Shown: positions 52,140 to 62,690, numbered from the stretch's first letter. The stretch is 64,000 bases of DNA from Olleya sp. Bg11-27 (GCF_002831645.1 NZ_CP025117.1:1681514-1745513), one strand, 5' to 3'. Notes: generated by a model from the letters alone, not told the origin. Numbers and translations: made by a program.

Positions 52140-52174
52140 TATATTTGCACTTCAAAATTTTAAAAGAGAGGAGG
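52140..52174 (+). promoter_or_regulatory. Promoter -7 box and strong Shine-Dalgarno of rpsU
   Basis: TATATTTG at 52140-52147 fits TAnnTTTG; no well-spaced -33 box. GAGGAGG at 52168-52174, 10 nt before the ATG, is the only strong Shine-Dalgarno I saw in the window. In Flavobacteriia the anti-SD of 16S rRNA is sequestered with the help of bS21, and a strong SD on rpsU serves autoregulation, so this site is expected to control the gene. Confidence 0.75.
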
Positions 52175-52184
52175 TTAAGGCACT

Positions 52185-52379
52185 ATGTTAGTAATTCCAA
52201 TAAAGGACGGAGAACATATAGACAGAGCATTAAAACGTTACAAACGTAAGTTTGATAAAACAGGTACAAGACGCGCTTTACATAATCGTAAGCAGTTTGT
52301 AAAACCTTCTGTAGATAGTAGAGAGAGAGTTCAAAAGGCTCAATATGTACAACGATTAAGAGATCAAGAAGCGATTTAA
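52185..52379 (+). CDS. rpsU: 30S ribosomal protein bS21
   Basis: 64 residues. Starts MLVIPIKDGEHIDRALKRYK and has the family basic helices (TRRALHNRKQFVKPSVDSRE). It sits next to 16S rRNA's 3' end in the small subunit, where in this group it helps hide the anti-SD. ATG chosen 10 nt after GAGGAGG. A terminator stands between it and xerC. Confidence 0.97.
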   Translation: MLVIPIKDGEHIDRALKRYKRKFDKTGTRRALHNRKQFVKPSVDSRERVQKAQYVQRLRDQEAI

Positions 52380-52396
52380 TTAGTTTCTTATATTAT

Positions 52397-52428
52397 AAAA
52401 TCCCACTAATTTTTTTAGTGGGATTTTT
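52397..52428 (+). terminator. Intrinsic terminator after rpsU
   Basis: Stem AAAATCCCACTAA / TTAGTGGGATTTT with a T loop and T tail. Close in sequence to the hairpin at 46675. Confidence 0.88.
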
Positions 52429-52492
52429 GTTTGAATACTTTTCCGTTTCAAAAACGGTATATTTATCGTCATTAAAATATGTCACGCCACTC

Positions 52493-53383
52493 ATGTTATT
52501 AAAAGCCTTTTTAGATTATTTACTGCTCGAAAAAAAATATTCAGAGCTAACGGTTAATGCCTATCAAAAAGATATTACATCATTTTTGTCTTTTTTAGAG
52601 GAGGAAGAACAAAGTAATACGATTAAAGTGGTTAATTATTCTCAAATTAGATCCTGGATTGTTTTTTTAGTCGAAAAAAATATAGCCAATCGGAGCATTA
52701 ATAGAAAAATATCAGCATTGAATAGCTTTTATAAATTTTTATTAAAAATTAATGAAGTTGATATAAATCCACTAGCAAAACACAAAGCACTTAAGGTTAG
52801 TAAAAAAGTGCAGATCCCTTTTTCTGAGAAAGAAATAACGACCGTTTTAGATCAAATAAATCACAATCAAGATTTTGAAGGTGTAAGAAATAAATTAATC
52901 ATAGAATTATTTTACTCGACAGGAATTAGACGTATCGAATTGATAAACATTACCTTAAAAGATGTTGATTTAGAAAATAAAACAATTAAGATTTTAGGGA
53001 AAAGAAATAAAGAGCGTATTATTCCATTATTACCAATGGTTATTGAAAGTATCAATAGTTATATTTTAGAGAAAAATAAACTTGAAATTATTGAGGATAA
53101 AGCGCATTTATTTTTAACAAAAAAAGGCGTTAAAATTTATGAAACTCTTGTTTACAGAATTATAAATGATTACTTTAGTAAAGCTTCCAGTAAAGTAAAG
53201 AAAAGTCCACATATACTTAGACATTCTTTTGCGACACATCTTTTAAATCAAGGTGCAGAGTTAAATGCTGTTAAGGAGTTATTGGGACATTCAAGCTTAG
53301 CTGCAACTCAGGTGTATACGCATAATAGTATTGCAGAGTTGAAAAAAGTGTACGCGAAAGCGCACCCACGAAGCAAAAAATAA
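52493..53383 (+). CDS. xerC: Tyrosine recombinase XerC
   Basis: 296 residues from the ATG at 52493 (MLLKAFLDYLLLEKKYSELT); an in-frame start at 52418 lies in the terminator and is rejected. SAM-like N-terminal core-binding domain, then the catalytic domain with Arg of GIRR near 145, Lys in GKRNKER, HILRH near 240, the second His in LLGHSS, and Tyr of TQVYTH near 274. It resolves chromosome dimers at dif with XerD. It has no IntI-type extra helix between the catalytic boxes, and its place between rpsU and hpf is the usual one in flavobacteria; so it is not the integron integrase. Confidence 0.92.
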   Translation: MLLKAFLDYLLLEKKYSELTVNAYQKDITSFLSFLEEEEQSNTIKVVNYSQIRSWIVFLVEKNIANRSINRKISALNSFYKFLLKINEVDINPLAKHKALKVSKKVQIPFSEKEITTVLDQINHNQDFEGVRNKLIIELFYSTGIRRIELINITLKDVDLENKTIKILGKRNKERIIPLLPMVIESINSYILEKNKLEIIEDKAHLFLTKKGVKIYETLVYRIINDYFSKASSKVKKSPHILRHSFATHLLNQGAELNAVKELLGHSSLAATQVYTHNSIAELKKVYAKAHPRSKK

Positions 53384-53408
53384 ATGTTTAACCACAAAAA
53401 ATTAAAGT

Positions 53409-53723
53409 ATGAAGGTAAACACACAGGCTGTAAATTTTAATGCCGATCCCCAATTATTAGCGTTTATTCAAAAGCGAATGGATAAGCTAGAGACGTATTA
53501 TGATAAAGTAATACAATCAGAAGTCTATTTAAAAGTAGAAAAAAGTAGTAATAAACTCAATAAAATATTCGAAGCTAAAATAAATGTACCAGGAGATAGT
53601 CTAATTGTAAAGAAGCAATGTAGGACGTTTGAAGAGGGTGCGGACATAGCTGTAGCGTCTTTAGAGCGTCAGTTAAAAAAGCGAAAACAAAAAATAAGAG
53701 AAAATTTTAAAAATATTTCATAA
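53409..53723 (+). CDS. hpf: Ribosome hibernation-promoting factor, short form
   Basis: 104 residues, HPF/YfiA fold (KVNTQAVNFNADPQLLAFIQ, KRMDKLETYYDKVIQSEVYL, then a basic tail LERQLKKRKQKIREN). Binds the small subunit in slow growth and blocks translation. It follows xerC by 25 bp and is likely in the same transcript. Confidence 0.93.
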   Translation: MKVNTQAVNFNADPQLLAFIQKRMDKLETYYDKVIQSEVYLKVEKSSNKLNKIFEAKINVPGDSLIVKKQCRTFEEGADIAVASLERQLKKRKQKIRENFKNIS

Positions 53724-53728
53724 AAATG

Positions 53729-53759
53729 TTTTGAATAATTAAATAAATATTTACATTTG
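53729..53759 (+). promoter_or_regulatory. Promoter of the tRNA-tuf cluster
   Basis: TTTTG at 53729-53733 and TACATTTG at 53752-53759 with an 18-nt spacer, a good match to the Bacteroidota TTTG/TAnnTTTG promoter. Transcription should start near 53766, before tRNA-Thr. Confidence 0.75.
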
Positions 53760-53760
53760 C

Positions 53761-53791
53761 AGTCCGTTAGAAATAGCGGGCTTTTTTTAGA
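53761..53791 (+). terminator. Terminator-like hairpin just after the promoter
   Basis: AGTCCG / CGGGCT (one G-U pair) with a 10-nt loop and seven T. It ends the hpf transcript or attenuates the tRNA transcript. Confidence 0.6.
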
Positions 53792-53811
53792 AGTAAAAAC
53801 TGCAGAAAAAA

Positions 53812-53885
53812 GCCGATGTAGCTCAGCTGGCTAGAGCAGCTGATTTGTAATCAGCAGGTCGTGGGTTCGAGTCCCTCCATCGGCT
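53812..53885 (+). tRNA. tRNA-Thr (anticodon TGT)
   Basis: Acceptor stem GCCGATG / CATCGGC, D loop, anticodon arm CTGATTTGTAATCAG with TGT, TtsyC arm GTGGGTTCGAGTCCCTC, discriminator T. CCA not encoded. Confidence 0.96.
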
Positions 53886-53961
53886 CAAAATAAAGTAAGA
53901 ATAAATTAATTTTTGTTTTAGCTTTGTATAAGTTCTTTAAAAGAGTGAAAAGTTTAAAATT

Positions 53962-54043
<82 letters not shown>

Positions 54044-54098
54044 CTTTTTTTTACCATAAAAAAAGTAAGTTTTAAACACTAAAGGAATTTAAATAATT

Positions 54099-54171
54099 GC
54101 GAGAGTAGCTCAGTTGGTAGAGCGTCAGCCTTCCAAGCTGAATGTCGCCGGTTCGAACCCGGTCTCTCGCT
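54099..54171 (+). tRNA. tRNA-Gly (anticodon TCC)
   Basis: Acceptor stem GCGAGAG / CTCTCGC, anticodon arm CAGCCTTCCAAGCTG with TCC, discriminator T. Confidence 0.96.
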
Positions 54172-54182
54172 CTAATATTTAA

Positions 54183-54254
54183 GCCGGTGTAGCTCAGGGG
54201 TAGAGCGTTTCCTTGGTAAGGAAGAGGTCACGGGTTCAATTCCCGTCATTGGCT
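54183..54254 (+). tRNA. tRNA-Thr (anticodon GGT)
   Basis: Acceptor stem GCCGGTG / CATTGGC (one G-U pair), anticodon arm TTCCTTGGTAAGGAA with GGT, discriminator T. Directly before tuf, as usual. Confidence 0.95.
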
Positions 54255-54321
54255 CTGAATAAAGATTAAAAATTGAGAATACACTAATATTATTATATAA
54301 CTAAGATTAAATTATTAAAAC

Positions 54322-55509
54322 ATGGCAAAGGCAACTTTCGATCGTTCAAAACCACACTTAAATATTGGTACAATTGGACACGTAGATCACGGTAAAACAA
54401 CTTTAACTGCTGCTATTACTAAAGTATTAGCTGATGCAGGTTTATCAGAAGCAAAATCTTTCGATCAGATTGATAACGCTCCAGAAGAAAAAGAAAGAGG
54501 TATTACAATTAACACTTCACACGTTGAGTATTCAACAGCTAATCGTCACTATGCACACGTAGATTGTCCAGGTCACGCCGATTACGTTAAGAATATGGTA
54601 ACTGGTGCTGCACAAATGGATGGAGCTATTTTAGTGGTAGCTGCAACTGATGGACCAATGCCACAAACTCGTGAGCATATCCTTTTAGGTCGTCAGGTAG
54701 GAATTCCTCGTATGGTTGTATTCATGAATAAAGTGGATATGGTTGATGATGAAGAGTTACTTGAATTAGTAGACATGGAAATCAGAGAATTATTATCATT
54801 CTACGAATATGATGGTGATAATGGACCTGTTATTGCTGGTTCTGCTTTAGGAGCACTTAACGGTGAGCAAAAATGGGTAGATTCTGTAATGGAATTAATG
54901 GAAGCTGTTGATAACTGGATCGAAGAGCCAGTTCGTGATATGGACAAGCCATTCTTAATGCCTATTGAAGATGTATTTTCAATTACTGGTCGTGGAACTG
55001 TAGCTACAGGTCGTATCGAAACTGGTGTTGGTAATACAGGTGATGCTGTTGAAATCATTGGTATGGGAGCTGAAAAGTTAACATCTACAATTACAGGAAT
55101 TGAAATGTTCCGTCAAATATTAGATAGAGGTGAAGCTGGAGATAATGCAGGTATCTTATTAAGAGGAATTGAGAAGTCTCAAATCTCTAGAGGTATGGTT
55201 ATTGTTAAGCCAGGTTCTGTAACACCACATGCTAATTTCAAAGCAGAGGTTTATATCCTTAAAAAAGAAGAAGGTGGACGTCACACGCCATTCCATAATA
55301 ACTACCGTCCTCAGTTCTATGTACGTACAACTGATGTAACAGGAAACATTAAGTTACCTGAAGGAGTAGAAATGGTTATGCCTGGTGATAACTTAACAAT
55401 TCACGTTGAGTTAATCCAAAAGATCGCAATGAATATTGGTCTACGTTTCGCAATACGTGAAGGTGGTAGAACAGTAGGTGCTGGTCAGGTAACTGAAATT
55501 TTAGACTAA
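54322..55509 (+). CDS. tuf: Elongation factor Tu
   Basis: 395 residues. G1 GHVDHGKT (19-26), switch II DCPGH, NKVD, then the two beta-barrel domains ([16 protein letters not shown]; the end [13 protein letters not shown]). Delivers aminoacyl-tRNA to the ribosome. Lies after four tRNAs and before tRNA-Trp, the typical bacterial arrangement; likely in one long transcript with the tRNAs. Confidence 0.99.
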   Translation: MAKATFDRSKPHLNIGTIGHVDHGKTTLTAAITKVLADAGLSEAKSFDQIDNAPEEKERGITINTSHVEYSTANRHYAHVDCPGHADYVKNMVTGAAQMDGAILVVAATDGPMPQTREHILLGRQVGIPRMVVFMNKVDMVDDEELLELVDMEIRELLSFYEYDGDNGPVIAGSALGALNGEQKWVDSVMELMEAVDNWIEEPVRDMDKPFLMPIEDVFSITGRGTVATGRIETGVGNTGDAVEIIGMGAEKLTSTITGIEMFRQILDRGEAGDNAGILLRGIEKSQISRGMVIVKPGSVTPHANFKAEVYILKKEEGGRHTPFHNNYRPQFYVRTTDVTGNIKLPEGVEMVMPGDNLTIHVELIQKIAMNIGLRFAIREGGRTVGAGQVTEILD

Positions 55510-55532
55510 TTTATAGTCATTAAAATAAAAAA

Positions 55533-55568
55533 CTAAGGCACTTCGTTAGCGTAGTGTCTTGGTTTTTA
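55533..55568 (+). terminator. Imperfect terminator after tuf
   Basis: CTAAGGCACTTCG / CGTAGTGTCTTGG, a 13-bp stem with one mismatch and two G-U pairs, followed by TTTTTATTT. It partly separates tuf from tRNA-Trp and secE. Confidence 0.75.
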
Positions 55569-55571
55569 TTT

Positions 55572-55644
55572 ACGGGCGTAGCTCAGTTGGTAGAGCACTG
55601 GTCTCCAAAACCAGGTGTCGGGAGTTCGAGTCTCTCCGCCCGTG
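55572..55644 (+). tRNA. tRNA-Trp (anticodon CCA)
   Basis: Acceptor stem ACGGGCG / CGCCCGT, anticodon arm CTGGTCTCCAAAACCAG with CCA, discriminator G. Confidence 0.96.
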
Positions 55645-55730
55645 CAAATTGAGGTAAGCGATATTATTCGTTTACCTCAAAATAGAATAAAGTGGTCCGC
55701 TCCAATAGGAAGACATTTAAATAAAGACAT

Positions 55731-55931
55731 ATGGCTGGAATAGTAAACTATATAAAAGAATCATTTGGAGAATTAAAAAACAACGTAACTTGGACGCCTT
55801 GGTCTGAAGCACAAAGTTTAACAATCCTAGTGGCTGTCTTTTCAATTATTTTCTCTTTAGTAATATGGGGAATTGATACTGTTTTTGGTAAAGTTATTAG
55901 TACTTACTTTAATCTTATAACAGGTAAATAA
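55731..55931 (+). CDS. secE: Preprotein translocase subunit SecE
   Basis: 66 residues with one membrane helix (about 28-50) and the conserved amphipathic N-terminus (YIKESFGELKNNVTWTPWSE). Part of the SecYEG channel. Two bp before nusG, its universal partner in this operon. Confidence 0.96.
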   Translation: MAGIVNYIKESFGELKNNVTWTPWSEAQSLTILVAVFSIIFSLVIWGIDTVFGKVISTYFNLITGK

Positions 55932-55933
55932 TT

Positions 55934-56488
55934 ATGGCTGAAGTAGGAGAGAAAAAGTGGTACGTAGTTAGAGCTGTAAGTGGTCAAGAAAATAAAATTA
56001 AAACGTATATTGAGAACGAGATTTCTCGATTAGGTTTACAGGATTACGTTGAGCAGGTTTTAGTACCTACTGAAAATGTAGTTCAAATTCGTAATGGAAA
56101 AAAAGTAAATAAAGAAAAAGTTTACTTTAGTGGTTACATTATGATTAAAGCAAATTTAACTGGAGAAGTACCTCATATTATTAGATCAATAACTAATGTT
56201 ATTGGTTTTTTAGGTGCAACAAAAGGTGGAGATCCATTACCTTTAAGACAGTCTGAAGTAAACAGAATGTTAGGTAAGGTTGATGAGCTTTCAGTAGATG
56301 CAGATGTTAACGTTGCCATTCCTTTTACTAAGGGAGAAACGGTTAAAGTTATTGATGGACCATTTAATGGTTTTGATGGTACTATTGAAAATATTAATGA
56401 AGAAAAGCGTAAGCTTGAGGTAATGGTTAAGATTTTCGGTAGAAAGACACCATTAGAATTAAGTTATATGCAAGTAGAAAAAATATAA
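55934..56488 (+). CDS. nusG: Transcription termination/antitermination factor NusG
   Basis: 184 residues. NGN domain (KKWYVVRAVSGQENKIKTYI) and C-terminal KOW domain (GETVKVIDGPFNGFDGTIEN). Couples RNA polymerase to Rho or ribosomes. Coupled to secE by a 2-bp gap. Confidence 0.98.
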   Translation: MAEVGEKKWYVVRAVSGQENKIKTYIENEISRLGLQDYVEQVLVPTENVVQIRNGKKVNKEKVYFSGYIMIKANLTGEVPHIIRSITNVIGFLGATKGGDPLPLRQSEVNRMLGKVDELSVDADVNVAIPFTKGETVKVIDGPFNGFDGTIENINEEKRKLEVMVKIFGRKTPLELSYMQVEKI

Positions 56489-56558
56489 TAATTGTTACAA
56501 TAAAGAATGCTTTTTTTAGGCTTCCACTTAAAATGAGTATAAAACTAAATTAATTAAA

Positions 56559-56999
56559 ATGGCAAAAGAATTAGGTAAAGTAGTTAAGCTACAAGTTAGG
56601 GGAGGTGCAGCGAATCCGTCGCCACCGGTTGGACCCGCTTTAGGTGCTGCTGGAGTAAATATCATGGAATTCTGTAAGCAATTTAATGCAAGAACCCAAG
56701 ATAAAGCTGGTAAGGTTTTACCAGTTGTGATTTCTGTTTACAAAGACAAATCATTTGACTTTGTAATCAAAACACCTCCTGCTGCAGTACAATTATTAGA
56801 AGCGGCCAAATTAAAAAAAGGTTCAGGAGAACCACACGTTAAAAAAGTAGCAAAAGTTTCTTGGGATCAAGTCAAAACTATTGCAGAGGATAAAATGGTA
56901 GATTTAAATGCATTTACTATCGAGTCTGCAATGAAGATGATTGCTGGTACTGCAAGATCTATGGGTATAACTGTTAAAGGTGGTGATGCACCAAATTAA
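56559..56999 (+). CDS. rplK: 50S ribosomal protein L11
   Basis: 146 residues, with [20 protein letters not shown] and the C-terminal rRNA-binding domain ([10 protein letters not shown]). Second gene group of the operon, 70 bp after nusG. Confidence 0.98.
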   Translation: MAKELGKVVKLQVRGGAANPSPPVGPALGAAGVNIMEFCKQFNARTQDKAGKVLPVVISVYKDKSFDFVIKTPPAAVQLLEAAKLKKGSGEPHVKKVAKVSWDQVKTIAEDKMVDLNAFTIESAMKMIAGTARSMGITVKGGDAPN

Positions 57000-57018
57000 C
57001 CTAAAAAGATTTTAAAAA

Positions 57019-57708
57019 ATGGCAAGATTAACAAAGAAACAAAAAGAATCTGTAGCAAAAATTGAAAAGGATAAAGTATATTCTATCAAAGAAGCTTCAG
57101 CATTAGTAAAAGAAATAACTAATACAAAGTTTGACGCTTCTGTAGATTTAGCAATTCGTTTAGGGGTTGACCCAAGAAAAGCTAATCAAATGGTTAGAGG
57201 TGTAGTATCTCTTCCTCATGGTACAGGTAAAGACGTTAAAGTTTTAGCATTAGTAACTCCAGATAAAGAAGCAGAAGCAAAAGAAGCTGGTGCAGATTAC
57301 GTTGGTTTAGATGAGTACCTTGATAAAATCAAGAGTGGTTGGACAGACGTTGATGTAATTATCACTATGCCTAGTGTTATGGGTAAATTAGGTCCTTTAG
57401 GACGTGTATTAGGTCCTCGTGGTTTAATGCCTAACCCAAAGACAGGAACTGTAACAATGGATGTAGCAAAAGCTGTAACTGAAGTTAAAGCTGGTAAAAT
57501 TGACTTTAAAGTTGATAAAACTGGTATCGTTCATGCTTCAATTGGTAAAGCATCTTTTAGTGCTGACAAGATTGAGGACAATGCAAATGAATTATTAACA
57601 ACAATAATGAAACTTAAACCAACTACTGCTAAAGGTATTTATGTAAAAAGCATTTTTATGTCTTCTACAATGAGTCCTAGTATAGCTGTAGATACTAAAA
57701 TAGGTTAA
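57019..57708 (+). CDS. rplA: 50S ribosomal protein L1
   Basis: 229 residues, with the family block [20 protein letters not shown] and the [12 protein letters not shown] start region. Forms the L1 stalk; in many bacteria it represses its own operon by binding the mRNA leader. Confidence 0.98.
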   Translation: MARLTKKQKESVAKIEKDKVYSIKEASALVKEITNTKFDASVDLAIRLGVDPRKANQMVRGVVSLPHGTGKDVKVLALVTPDKEAEAKEAGADYVGLDEYLDKIKSGWTDVDVIITMPSVMGKLGPLGRVLGPRGLMPNPKTGTVTMDVAKAVTEVKAGKIDFKVDKTGIVHASIGKASFSADKIEDNANELLTTIMKLKPTTAKGIYVKSIFMSSTMSPSIAVDTKIG

Positions 57709-57728
57709 TTAGTTAAAAACTTTAGATT

Positions 57729-58250
57729 ATGACAAGAGAAGAAAAATCACAAGTAATTAAAGACTTAACTGTACAATTAGCTGAAAATTCAAATATCTAC
57801 ATAGCAGATATTTCAGGTTTAAACGCAGGAGTTACTTCGGACTTACGTCGTGCTTGTTTTAAAGCAAACATTAAGTTAGCTGTAGTTAAAAATACATTAC
57901 TTGAGAAAGCAATGGAAGCTTCGGATAGAGAATTCGGAGACTTACCATCGATATTAAAAGGAAATACATCTGTGATGTATTCTGAAACTGGAAACGCTCC
58001 AGCTAAATTAATCAAAGCGTTCAGAAAAAAATCTGAAAAGCCTTTATTAAAAGGTGCTTTTATTGAAGAAGCTGTTTATTTAGGAGACGATCAGTTAGAT
58101 ATGTTAGTAGACATCAAGTCTAGAGAAGAGTTAATTGGTGATATCGTAGGATTATTACAATCGCCAGCTAAAAACGTTATATCGGCTCTTAAATCTAGCG
58201 GTGGAACACTTTCAGGTATCTTAAAGACATTATCTCAGAAAGAGGGATAA
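57729..58250 (+). CDS. rplJ: 50S ribosomal protein L10
   Basis: 173 residues; N-terminal rRNA-binding domain (MTREEKSQVIKDLTVQLAEN, KNTLLEKAME) and a C-terminal helix that carries L7/L12 dimers. 20 bp after rplA, with no separate leader seen. Confidence 0.97.
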   Translation: MTREEKSQVIKDLTVQLAENSNIYIADISGLNAGVTSDLRRACFKANIKLAVVKNTLLEKAMEASDREFGDLPSILKGNTSVMYSETGNAPAKLIKAFRKKSEKPLLKGAFIEEAVYLGDDQLDMLVDIKSREELIGDIVGLLQSPAKNVISALKSSGGTLSGILKTLSQKEG

Positions 58251-58308
58251 TTCAAACATTACGCACTTTTACAATTATATATTATTAAAAAATTAAAACG
58301 ATAGAAAA

Positions 58309-58683
58309 ATGGCAGATTTAAAAGATTTCGCAGAACAATTAGTTAACCTTACTGTTAAAGAAGTAAATGAGTTAGCTACTATTTTAAAAGATGAATATGG
58401 TATCGAGCCTGCTGCTGCTGCAGTAGCTGTTGCAGCTGGTCCTGCTGCAGGAGGTGAAGCTGAAGAAGCTCAAACTGAATTTGATGTTATTTTAAAAGCG
58501 GCTGGTAGTTCTAAATTAGCAGTAGTAAAATTAGTTAAGGAATTAACTGGTTTAGGTTTAAAAGAAGCTAAAGGTTTAGTTGATGATGCACCAAGTGCAA
58601 TCAAAGAAGGAGTTACTAAAGATGAAGCAGAAGCTTTAAAGACTTCTCTAGAAGAAGCTGGAGCAGAGGTTGAGCTTAAGTAA
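58309..58683 (+). CDS. rplL: 50S ribosomal protein L7/L12
   Basis: 124 residues; N-terminal dimer helices, Ala-rich hinge ([20 protein letters not shown]), and the C-terminal factor-binding domain ([20 protein letters not shown]). Confidence 0.98.
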   Translation: MADLKDFAEQLVNLTVKEVNELATILKDEYGIEPAAAAVAVAAGPAAGGEAEEAQTEFDVILKAAGSSKLAVVKLVKELTGLGLKEAKGLVDDAPSAIKEGVTKDEAEALKTSLEEAGAEVELK

Positions 58684-58705
58684 GCTTACCAAATAATTTT
58701 ACAAA

Positions 58706-58742
58706 GGTTTAGGTCTGAAGCATACGCTTTACGACCTAAACC
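58706..58742 (+). promoter_or_regulatory. Stem-loop between rplL and rpoB
   Basis: 10-bp perfect stem GGTTTAGGTC / GACCTAAACC with an inner AAGC/GCTT stem and no T run. Placed where other bacteria have an attenuator or RNase site that lowers rpoBC relative to ribosomal-protein expression. Confidence 0.65.
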
Positions 58743-58807
58743 ATTTGTCGTATATAGTGATTAGCTATATAAAATAATATTTTTTTTAATCAAAATTTCG
58801 TCCATTG

Positions 58808-61800
58808 ATGTTAGTAACACAAGCTGAAAGATTAAATTTCTCGTCTATTGTAAATAGAACGGAATACCCAGATTTCATGGATATTCAGATTAAATCCTTT
58901 CAGGATTTTTTCCAGTTAGAAACAAAATCTGAAGAAAGAGGTGATGAAGGTTTATACAACACCTTCATGGAAAACTTTCCAATTACAGACACACGTAATC
59001 AATTCGTTTTAGAATTTTTAGATTACTTTATTGATCCGCCAAGATATGCTATTGATGAGTGTATTGAAAGAGGACTAACCTATAGCGTTCCGCTTAAAGC
59101 AAGGTTAAAGTTATATTGTACAGACCCTGAACATGAGGATTTCGAGACCATTGTCCAGGATGTGTATTTAGGAACTATACCTTACATGACTCCATCTGGT
59201 ACTTTTTGTATCAATGGTGCAGAACGTGTGGTAGTATCTCAATTGCATAGATCACCGGGTGTCTTTTTTGGGCAATCTTTCCATGCAAATGGTACCAAAT
59301 TATATTCAGCTAGAGTTATTCCTTTTAAAGGATCATGGATAGAGTTCGCTACAGATATTAACCAAGTAATGTATGCGTACATTGATAGAAAAAAGAAGTT
59401 ACCTGTAACAACTTTATTTAGAGCAATTGGTTTTGAGCGTGATAAAGATATTTTAGAGATTTTTGACTTAGCCGAAGAGGTTAAAGTGTCAAAGTCTGGA
59501 CTTAAAAAGGTAATTGGTCGTAAACTTGCTGCACGTGTATTAAACACTTGGCATGAAGATTTCGTAGATGAAGATACTGGTGAAGTAGTATCTATTGAAC
59601 GTAACGAAATTGTATTAGACCGTGATACAGAATTAGACAAAGATAATATTGAGGAAATCCTTGACATTGATGTAAAAACTATTCTTTTACACAAAGAAAG
59701 TGCACAACAAGGAGATTACGCAATTATACATAATACACTTCAAAAGGATCCAACAAATTCTGAAAAAGAAGCTGTAGAACATATTTACCGTCAACTACGT
59801 AATGCTGAGCCGCCAGATGAGGAGACAGCACGTGGTATTATTGACAAATTATTCTTTAGTGATCAACGTTACTCTCTTGGAGAAGTAGGTCGTTATAGAA
59901 TGAATAAAAAACTACAATTGGATATCGGAATGGATAAGCAAGTGCTTACCAAAGAAGATATCATTACTATAATCAAGTATTTAATTGAGCTTATTAACTC
60001 TAAAGCTGAGATTGATGATATTGATCACTTATCTAACCGTCGTGTACGTACAGTTGGTGAGCAATTATCTTCTCAATTTGGTGTTGGTTTAGCACGTATG
60101 GCACGTACTATTCGTGAACGTATGAACGTTCGTGATAATGAAGTGTTTACGCCAATTGATTTAATTAATGCAAAGACGTTATCGTCTGTTATTAATTCTT
60201 TCTTTGGTACAAACCAATTATCTCAATTCATGGATCAAACCAATCCACTTGCAGAAATTACGCACAAGCGTCGTTTATCAGCATTAGGACCAGGTGGTTT
60301 ATCTAGAGAGAGAGCAGGTTTTGAGGTACGTGATGTTCACTATACTCACTACGGAAGATTATGTCCAATTGAAACTCCTGAGGGGCCTAACATTGGATTA
60401 ATTTCATCTTTATCTGTTTACGCAAAAGTAAACTCTATGGGATTCATTGAAACGCCATATAGAAAAGTTACAGATGGTGTTGTAGATATTAAAAGTGAAC
60501 CTATTTACTTAAGTGCAGAAGAGGAAGAAGATAAATTAATTGCTCAAGCAACGGTTAAAGTTGATGAGAATGGTAAGATTTTACATGATAAGGTAATTGC
60601 ACGTATGGAAGGTGACTTCCCAGTAATGGATCCAAAAGATATTCATTATACTGATGTTGCACCAAATCAAATTTCATCTATATCAGCGTCTTTAATTCCT
60701 TTCTTAGAACATGATGATGCCAACCGTGCATTGATGGGATCTAACATGATGCGTCAGGCCGTACCATTATTACGTCCACAAGCACCAATTGTTGGTACAG
60801 GATTAGAAAGACAAGTAGCATCTGATTCTCGTGTTTTAATTAATGCAGAAGGAGAAGGTGTTGTACAATATGTTGATGCTAATGAGATTGTTATTAAGTA
60901 TGAAAGATCAGAAGATGACGCTAAAGTTAGCTTTGAAAGTGATGTTAAATCTTATGCATTAGTAAAGTTTAGAAAAACTAACCAAGGGACTTCGATTAAC
61001 TTAACACCAATCGTAAAGAAAGGTGACAAAGTAAGCAAAGGACAAGTGTTATCTGAAGGTTATGCAACTCAAAAGGGTGAATTAGCATTAGGTAGAAACA
61101 TGAAAGTAGCCTTTATGCCTTGGAAAGGGTATAACTTTGAGGATGCGATTGTAATTTCTGAGAAAGTTGTTCGTGAGGATATCTTTACTTCTATTCATAT
61201 TGACGAATATTCTCTTGATGTTAGAGATACAAAATTAGGTAACGAAGAACTAACTAACGATATTCCTAACGTTTCTGAAGAGGCTACTAAAGACCTTGAT
61301 GAAAACGGTATGATCCGTATTGGTGCTGAAGTTAAACCTGGTGATATATTAATTGGTAAGATTACTCCTAAAGGAGAATCTGATCCAACTCCAGAAGAAA
61401 AATTATTACGTGCTATCTTTGGTGACAAAGCAGGAGACGTAAAAGATGCTTCATTAAAGGCATCACCATCATTACATGGAGTTGTAATTAATAAAAAATT
61501 ATTTTCTAGAGCTGTAAAGGATAAACGTAAGAGAGCTCAGGATAAAGAAGATATTAATAAATTAGAAAATCTTTATTATACTAAGTTTGATGATTTACAA
61601 GCGGTTTTAGTAGAGAAACTATTCACTATTGTAAATGGTAAAACGTCTCAAGGTATATTTAATGATTTAGGAGAGGAAGTTTTACCTAAAGGTAAAAAAT
61701 TCACTTTAAAAATGTTAAATGCTGTTGACGATTATACTCACTTAACAGGAGGTACTTGGACAACAGATGATCATACTAACAAGTTAGTTGCTGATTTAAT

Positions 61801-62620
61801 TCACAATTACAAGATTAAAGAAAACGACTTACAAGGGTCTTTAAGACGTGAGAAGTTTACAATCTCTGTAGGGGATGAGTTACCAGCAGGTATCATTAAG
61901 TTGGCTAAAGTTTATATCGCTAAAAAACGTAAGTTAAAAGTTGGTGATAAAATGGCAGGACGACATGGTAACAAAGGTATTGTTGCACGTATCGTACGTC
62001 AAGAGGATATGCCATTCTTAGAAGATGGAACTCCGGTTGATATCGTATTGAATCCATTAGGTGTACCATCGCGTATGAACATTGGACAGATATATGAAAC
62101 TGTTTTAGGATGGGCTGGTCAAGATTTAGGTCGTACGTATGCAACACCAATTTTTGATGGTGCTACAATTGATCAAATTAACGCATTAACAGACGAAGCA
62201 GGTATCCCTAGATATGGACATACTTATCTTTATGATGGTGGAACAGGAGATCGTTTTGATCAACCTGCAACCGTTGGAGTTATCTACATGCTTAAATTAG
62301 GGCATATGGTTGACGATAAGATGCACGCACGTTCTATTGGACCGTACTCATTAATTACGCAACAACCTTTAGGAGGTAAAGCGCAGTTTGGAGGGCAACG
62401 TTTTGGAGAGATGGAAGTTTGGGCACTTGAGGCTTACGGAGCATCTGCAACGTTAAGAGAAATCTTAACTGTAAAATCTGATGACGTGGTTGGTAGAGCT
62501 AAAACTTACGAAGCTATCGTTAAAGGAGAGCCAATGCCAGAACCTGGATTACCAGAATCTTTCAACGTATTAATGCACGAATTGAAAGGGTTAGGATTAG
62601 ACATTAGATTAGAAGAATAA
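58808..62620 (+). CDS. rpoB: RNA polymerase subunit beta
   Basis: 1270 residues from the ATG at 58808 (a TTG three bases earlier is ignored). Start [13 protein letters not shown]; the rifampicin region [20 protein letters not shown] with [17 protein letters not shown]; the C-terminal [20 protein letters not shown]. The rif region has wild-type residues at the usual positions as far as I can see. Followed closely by rpoC. Confidence 0.99.
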   Translation: MLVTQAERLNFSSIVNRTEYPDFMDIQIKSFQDFFQLETKSEERGDEGLYNTFMENFPITDTRNQFVLEFLDYFIDPPRYAIDECIERGLTYSVPLKARLKLYCTDPEHEDFETIVQDVYLGTIPYMTPSGTFCINGAERVVVSQLHRSPGVFFGQSFHANGTKLYSARVIPFKGSWIEFATDINQVMYAYIDRKKKLPVTTLFRAIGFERDKDILEIFDLAEEVKVSKSGLKKVIGRKLAARVLNTWHEDFVDEDTGEVVSIERNEIVLDRDTELDKDNIEEILDIDVKTILLHKESAQQGDYAIIHNTLQKDPTNSEKEAVEHIYRQLRNAEPPDEETARGIIDKLFFSDQRYSLGEVGRYRMNKKLQLDIGMDKQVLTKEDIITIIKYLIELINSKAEIDDIDHLSNRRVRTVGEQLSSQFGVGLARMARTIRERMNVRDNEVFTPIDLINAKTLSSVINSFFGTNQLSQFMDQTNPLAEITHKRRLSALGPGGLSRERAGFEVRDVHYTHYGRLCPIETPEGPNIGLISSLSVYAKVNSMGFIETPYRKVTDGVVDIKSEPIYLSAEEEEDKLIAQATVKVDENGKILHDKVIARMEGDFPVMDPKDIHYTDVAPNQISSISASLIPFLEHDDANRALMGSNMMRQAVPLLRPQAPIVGTGLERQVASDSRVLINAEGEGVVQYVDANEIVIKYERSEDDAKVSFESDVKSYALVKFRKTNQGTSINLTPIVKKGDKVSKGQVLSEGYATQKGELALGRNMKVAFMPWKGYNFEDAIVISEKVVREDIFTSIHIDEYSLDVRDTKLGNEELTNDIPNVSEEATKDLDENGMIRIGAEVKPGDILIGKITPKGESDPTPEEKLLRAIFGDKAGDVKDASLKASPSLHGVVINKKLFSRAVKDKRKRAQDKEDINKLENLYYTKFDDLQAVLVEKLFTIVNGKTSQGIFNDLGEEVLPKGKKFTLKMLNAVDDYTHLTGGTWTTDDHTNKLVADLIHNYKIKENDLQGSLRREKFTISVGDELPAGIIKLAKVYIAKKRKLKVGDKMAGRHGNKGIVARIVRQEDMPFLEDGTPVDIVLNPLGVPSRMNIGQIYETVLGWAGQDLGRTYATPIFDGATIDQINALTDEAGIPRYGHTYLYDGGTGDRFDQPATVGVIYMLKLGHMVDDKMHARSIGPYSLITQQPLGGKAQFGGQRFGEMEVWALEAYGASATLREILTVKSDDVVGRAKTYEAIVKGEPMPEPGLPESFNVLMHELKGLGLDIRLEE

Positions 62621-62635
62621 TTTTAAGTGAGTCGA

Positions 62636-62664
62636 GCAGTCTATAAATTTATTTTTTAGACTGC
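62636..62664 (+). promoter_or_regulatory. Stem-loop between rpoB and rpoC
   Basis: GCAGTCTA / TAGACTGC, 8-bp stem with an A/T loop of 13 nt. No strong T tail; probably an RNA-processing or stability element. Confidence 0.5.
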
Positions 62665-62690
62665 TTTACAAACTGAACACTATAAGAATT

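Noticed and set aside
52418-53383. XerC as the integron integrase
   Set aside because: Its place between rpsU and hpf, length near 296 residues and lack of an IntI-type insert make it housekeeping XerC.
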